Shown here: positions 59,163 to 64,000 of the stretch, piece by piece
Layout of the letters: each line of letters starts with the position of its first letter
Position numbering within the stretch: position 1 is the stretch's first letter
Assembly (NCBI GenBank): GCA_039707465.1
Contig: CM077644.1
Coordinates: forward strand, 202,691,962-202,755,961
Origin: Rhabdophis nuchalis
Taxonomy: Eukaryota; Chordata; Lepidosauria; Squamata; Natricidae
Reading direction: 5' to 3'
Length of the DNA: 64,000 nucleotides
Program-made: the position numbers and the translations under genes
Notes under the pieces: generated by a model
Seen by the model: only the letters and a program-made list of their open reading frames with translations
Told to the model about the DNA's origin: nothing
The model's database searches: none

Positions 59163-59263
59163 AAGGGCAGTTAAGGCATATAAAAACTGGAGAGCCATTT
59201 GTTTTTAACTACCGAGAAGATTTACATAGATGGAACCAAAAACGCTATGAAGCTCTTGGAGAG
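59163..59263 (+). CDS. ARB2A: ARB2A exon 4
   Basis: 101 nt between the acceptor TTTTTCTTTATAG and the donor GAG|GTATAT, ending in phase 0. With the A from exon 3 it encodes [20 protein letters not shown] then [14 protein letters not shown], which matches the human protein throughout. The exon begins the Arb2-like domain. The next exon (IITKYVYELL in human) is not in the window, so intron 4 is longer than 4.7 kb. Confidence 0.96.
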
Positions 59264-62200
59264 GTATATATTATTTACAAATGATATAATAATGTATACA
59301 GTGTGCCTGTTTCATATTTGTCTAAATTAAAAAAAAAACTTACTGTTGTAAGGATAGCATAGTACTGATTAGCCTTAAGAGCAAGGAATAAATGTATCAG
59401 GTATTGCTGATAGGAATAAATTTACATATATTGCTTTAAGGGTGAACTAACAGTTCAGTGAGGTGTAAATGTATATGTCTAACTATAAGAAAAAATATAT
59501 CATGTTCTCTATTTTGTATAAAAACTTGCAATTATTGTGTCAGAATTTTTTGTTGCAAATTCAGGTATGAATAGGAGCAGGCAATTCTATCTGTTTATTG
59601 CATAGTTTTTTAACCCATTTGTGTTGATTTTAAACTTGTTAACTTTTAATCAATATCAAACCGTCAAATTCTTGTTAGATAATGTTTTAGATTCTATTTT
59701 CATTTTGTTTTTCATGTTAGCATTGATATATTTTGGATAACTTGCAGTTTACTTTGTCATTTGTGTATTTCATTTATAAAAAATCTGATTTTTAGTAAGA
59801 TATTAACTTTATTTAAACCAGCACTTCTACCAGATAATGTATTGGCCTTGGTGACATTAACTTACAGTTTTAAGAGATCTTAAAGATATCTAGATTGAAC
59901 TTTAAGTTTTTCATTACTGTGATCATCAGGTTTTGTCGTGTACAGGTAATCCTCACTTAACAGTGTTAAGTGGGGACTGGACTTTTTGTCATTAAGTGAT
60001 ATGGTTGTAAAATGCAACATTACATGACTGCCGCATAGCAACAGAAATTCTGGAATTGCTGTAATTAAGCAATTCATTGCTGAATATTAAGCGAGTTGTC
60101 ACATTTTGCAATCTCCTGCTAACTTTCTGAACTCTGCTTGTAGGAAGCTAACCAAGAAGATTGCAAATGGTGATCACATAACTAGGATTCTGCAACGCTA
60201 GAATTGGAAGTCAGTTGCCAGACTTATGATCATGAGGGAATACTGTGACAGCCTCTATTAGAGATCTAATTGAGTGTTCCTCATTCAACGCCATTGTACA
60301 TTCATCGGGTTGTTGAATGAGCAGCCATTAAGTGAGGACCATCTGTAATGGATTATGCAAGAGAGTATCAATTCTAACATAGCTAGACAGTTGTTAGTCT
60401 CTTATTCATTGTATAGAGGAGTGGCAGACTGAGCAATGATAGTATGCATTGATGTTAAAAATAAGTGTGATACTGAATGTAATTAATAAAAATTTCAAAG
60501 GTTATGTTTTTGTGTTGAAAGTATGTGAGAAATCAAGAACGTCTGATGCCATCAGTTTAGTACTGCAGAAAAATCATCTGTAAATATGTCCATGTGGTCA
60601 GTCAAGTAAGGTTCTTGAAAGAGTTATGTCAGGTCTGCAAGATGGAACACCATTGACCTTTCAGTCAGCAGGCTCAGAAAGTAGTCATGGGAGAAATAAG
60701 AAGCCTTCTTCAGGCAGCAAATTCCAGAATGTGTATAAACTCCCCTTCAAATCTAATCACACAGCCCTATTTTTCATTGGAGTAAAGTTTTCAAATAAAG
60801 CTGAAAGTGTACCTTGTTTGAACATTAATATGCTGACTATAAATATCAATGAAAAAAGTTGGCTCTTGTCCTGCTGTTGATAAAACTGAAACATAACAGG
60901 ATTCGTTATCTCGTTGTAGCTTCCATAAAATTCTGATAATCGAGATGCTGAGAAATATTAAATGGAATCTTAACTATATTTAGGGAGGGAGGAAATAAAG
61001 GATGGATGAACATAATCCATCAATTAAAGCATAAAAGTGATTTTAAAATGTAATAGAAGCATTAATTTTTGAAAATGCACTGCATTTTTCTCCTAGTATT
61101 AGGAAAAGTGCCAAGAATGAACAGATGGAGTTATCTTTTTCAGGAGAATGGACAGGATCCCTTTTATTTAAAGTACTTAATACTTTACTTTTTAAAAGAT
61201 TCTTGTTTTTGACCAATTTGTTATTTATAGCAAATCTCTCACCTCAGGTACTGAACTTCCCATGGCATTGGCTGTGACTTGTTTACATACTAGCAATATA
61301 GTAGGCTGCAAATGAGCTAAAAGGTTTTCAAACTACAGGTTTCAAACTACGTTATAGATTATTCAGCATAATTTAGTAGCATGATAAAAAATTAACAATT
61401 TAAATAAGGCACTCTTGCTGTAGCAGCAGCAGCTGAAGCCTCCATAGCTTTAGGAGTGCCTGGGAGCAGAGGCATCTGGCTGCAGATGGTACAGAACTAG
61501 TTGTGGAAGTGGGGGAATGAAAAATAAGAAGGGGGAGAAAAGTATTCGAATTAGGCTATTCTGAGCTCCTGTATAGTTCTTCCATTATTCGACATTATGT
61601 CCTGTTTTGAAGTTGAAAACAACATAAAGCTAAAAGTACAGAAAATAAAATCCAGCTGGCAGTGTAATCCAAACTGCGAATATCTTAAGAGTTGCTCCTA
61701 TCAGAGGAAGTATTGAGTATGTTATAGGTCAGTCTCAGAATTAAATGCTTGTTGATCATATTTATTTTACACACAGTTTTGATGGCAATTAAAGATAAAA
61801 CATGAAATTTAATAATGAAGTAAGATTTCTGGGAATTTTTATATTGGGATAACTGCTATTTTGGTGCAGAGTGGCAGAGAAAATCTAGAAATGAATAAAT
61901 AAAGGAGCCTGAACACAACCTAACTCCCCAAAATCCGTAAACACACTGAAATTATTACTGAGAACCAATTATATTTAATCTGATTTCTTTTAACTTTACA
62001 AACAAATCTGGTAGGTGTCCAAACTCATGTTAGCAAAATAAAATTAGGAATGAACATTTCTCATTGTCTTAGAAAACATATCATTTGCATATAACAGAAT
62101 CTTTTACTTTGCTCCTTTTAATATTTTCAGGAGTCGTAACATAAGCAAACTTTTTGAATGCAAATTGAAAGGGAGACTGAATATTTATCACAAAAACTCA

Positions 62201-63079
62201 AAGAAATGACTCGGAGACATAACATTAATCAATTAAGATAATGCATATATAAAACAATTATTAAAACATAAAACATAAAATTAAATTATTGGAATGGTGA
62301 TAGCATAACTTTAAAATGATAACACAGAGTAATAATGCTTGATTCAGATTTTAGATTTTTATACTTATAAATATAAAACAATTCAATATAAGGTAAGCTT
62401 TAAAATTTTGAGAAAATTCATATTAACTTTTGTTTACTTTGAACATCTCCAAGAAACTATATTGAAAGCTTTCTTAATATTCAGAGAAATAAGATTCTCT
62501 GATTTTGCCTATTTTAAGCAATTGTATCAAGCATCCAATAATACTAGAAGTTGATGATTATATGTAAATGCAGCATTTCAGCATGCAAAGCAGTTATTAA
62601 AACATTTTATTCTATCAGCAAAAATGCTATTAATAGCTAAGCATTCATATTTATCAAATAAATGTATGGATAATTGATACAAATATTAACATCTTTACTT
62701 TACTTGTGGTGAAAAATGTTTCCTTCATTAAGAGATGAGAGTCAATTTAAAAAATCAACTGAAAATTCCAATAGAAGGTTAAAATCCACTCTGCTTTTTT
62801 CAGAGAACTAGAAAATTTAGGACTAAGAGAATTTTAAACTTTCTTACAACTGATTATAGAAACAATTCATTGAAGAGAAGTAATAGAGAGAGATTGCATG
62901 CAGCTCTAGGATAGCTGTAGAGAATAAATTTCATCTTTTGGTAAGAGATTTGAATTGTACAATGCTTTAAAAAAACTATTGCTTGATTAATCTAAAGTAG
63001 GTATATATTTTCCCATATACCTGTATATTAGAAATTGAACATTACTTCTTGCTTAATTTGTTTAAATCTCAGGGGAATA
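59264..63079. other. ARB2A intron 4, first part
   Basis: A/T-rich intron with one MITE (59,943-60,350). The remainder, 60,351-63,079, shows no recognised repeat or exon. The open frames there are short and lack splice support. Confidence 0.5.
59943..60350. mobile_element. MITE of the CAGGTAATCCTCACTTAA type
   Basis: The left tip ACAGGTAATCCTCACTTAAC and the right tip TTAAGTGAGGACCATCTGTA are inverted repeats. The interior has GTTGTAAAATGC and ATGATCAT-type phrases like the 4,808 element. Diverged subfamily. Confidence 0.65.
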
Positions 63080-63487
63080 GAATAGAATAGAATAACAGAG
63101 TTGGAAGAGACCTTGGAGGTCTTCTAGTCCAACCCTCTGCTCAGGTAGGAAACTCTATACCATTTCAGACAAATGGTTGTCCAATCTCTTCTTAAAAACT
63201 TCCAGTGTTGGAAAATTTACAACTTTTGGTGGCAGGTTATTCCACTGGTTAATTGTTCTAATTGTTAGGCAATTTCTTCTTACTTCTAGGTTGCTTGATT
63301 GATTAATTTTCATCCATTGTCCTGCCCTCAGGTGCTTTAGAGAATAGCTTGGCTCCCTCTTCTTTGTGGCAACCCCTGAGATATCGGAACACAGCTATCC
63401 TGTTACTTCTAGTCCTTCTTTTCATTAAACTAAACATACCCAATTCCAGCCATTGTTCTTTATATGTTTTAGCCTCCACTCACCTAG
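63080..63487 (-). mobile_element. Snake1-type CR1 3' end with AATAG repeat tail
   Basis: Minus-strand copy. Its 3' end carries GAATAGAATAGAATAGAATA, then GAGTTGGAAGAGACCTTGGA, CATTTCAGACAAATGGTTGT and TTCTTTGTGGCAACCCCTGA. It breaks near 63,487 at a CTAGGAGTGGGTTCCGGC hAT-like scrap. Confidence 0.9.
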
Positions 63488-63502
63488 GAGTGGGTTCCGG
63501 CA

Positions 63503-64000
63503 ATTTTTCAATTTCAATTTTATTCAATTTCTATACCGCTCCTCTCTCCCCAATTGGACTCAGGGCGGTGCACAGGAAAATTAAAAATAATACAAACAAA
63601 CAACAATAAATACAGTCGTAACATTAAAATGCAATTAAATTAGGTGACCTGTGTTAAAATATTCAAGCTAAAAATGTTAAAATCCCTACCTAATGCAATT
63701 AAAATTATATCAAAATCTAGGCTCTAAGCTAGGCCGGCTAGGTGAATAAAGTGCGTCTTGAGTGATCGGCAGAAGAGGCGAAGGTCCGTGATGGTACAAA
63801 GTTCGGGGGGAAGGTCGTTCCACAGGGCTGGGCCTGCCACAGAGAAGGCCCTACCCCTGGGCGCCGGCAGACAGCATTGAGCGGCAGACGGCACCCTGAG
63901 GAGGCCCTCCCTGTGGGAGCGGATCGGTCGAAGGGAGGTATGTGGTAGAAGATGGTCCCGCAAATAACTAGGCCCCATGCCATGGAGCGATTTAAAGATG
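63503..64000 (-). mobile_element. CR1/L2-clade LINE 3' end, continues past the window
   Basis: Minus-strand 3' UTR (63,503-63,720) and ORF C-terminus. The coding part reads MGPSYLRDHLLPHTSLRP, GRAFSVAGPALWNDLPPE, LCTITDLRLFCRSLKTHFIH, ending about 63,724. The frame is open to the window's edge, so the copy is young. Confidence 0.85.

Noticed and set aside
59264..64000. ARB2A exon 5
   Set aside because: No sequence encoding the expected IITKYVYELL-type continuation was found before the window ends.

Overview
The window looks like nuclear DNA of a squamate reptile, most likely a snake. It is A/T-rich, has a vertebrate intron-exon structure with GT-AG splice sites, and carries one CpG-island promoter. 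Its interspersed repeats are typical of squamates: CR1 3' ends of the snake 'Snake1' kind with pentanucleotide tails, tRNA-derived squamate SINEs, and many small hAT and mariner-like elements. It also holds a Tc1 element, an R4/Dong-like LINE, a Penelope-like element and ORF1-only L1 derivatives. The species call is inference from repeat content.

Only two host genes are supported, both on the + strand. At 36,307-36,418 is the terminal coding exon of a gene whose upstream exons lie outside the window. Its product is unassigned from sequence alone, but position and orientation suggest KIAA0825, which lies directly upstream of ARB2A on the same strand in human. About 5.4 kb further on, a CpG island (about 41,765-42,790) is the likely promoter of ARB2A (FAM172A). 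ARB2A exon 2 (49,927-50,050, start codon at 49,945), exon 3 (56,773-56,874) and exon 4 (59,163-59,263) join in frame. They encode the first ~103 residues; the gene continues beyond the right edge.

Layout. 1-36,306: presumed last intron of the upstream gene, with a 1.6-kb Tc1 element (1,559-3,170), an R4-like LINE broken by a second Tc1-type element (about 9,640-11,640), several hAT elements with 8-bp target duplications, a 1.09-kb hAT element with a long internal palindrome (20,330-21,423), a Penelope-like fragment (about 29,910-31,180), and blocks resembling conserved noncoding DNA (about 24,950-25,480 and 34,240-34,580). 36,419-41,764: intergenic, with an intact ORF1-only L1-type insertion (37,796-39,220). 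41,765-64,000: promoter and first introns of ARB2A, with a near-perfect 36-bp hairpin (44,004-44,080), nested LINE-in-SINE and LINE-in-LINE insertions, a second ORF1-only L1 relative (about 51,080-53,020), a Rex1-like LINE and an old CR1.

The most unusual signals are the two ORF1-only L1 derivatives (one with intact ORF and 15-bp target duplications), the 44,004-44,080 hairpin, the foldback inside the 20,330-21,423 hAT element, and the nested insertions whose boundaries can be read to the base. No functional operon, CRISPR array, tRNA, rRNA or endogenous retrovirus was recognised.
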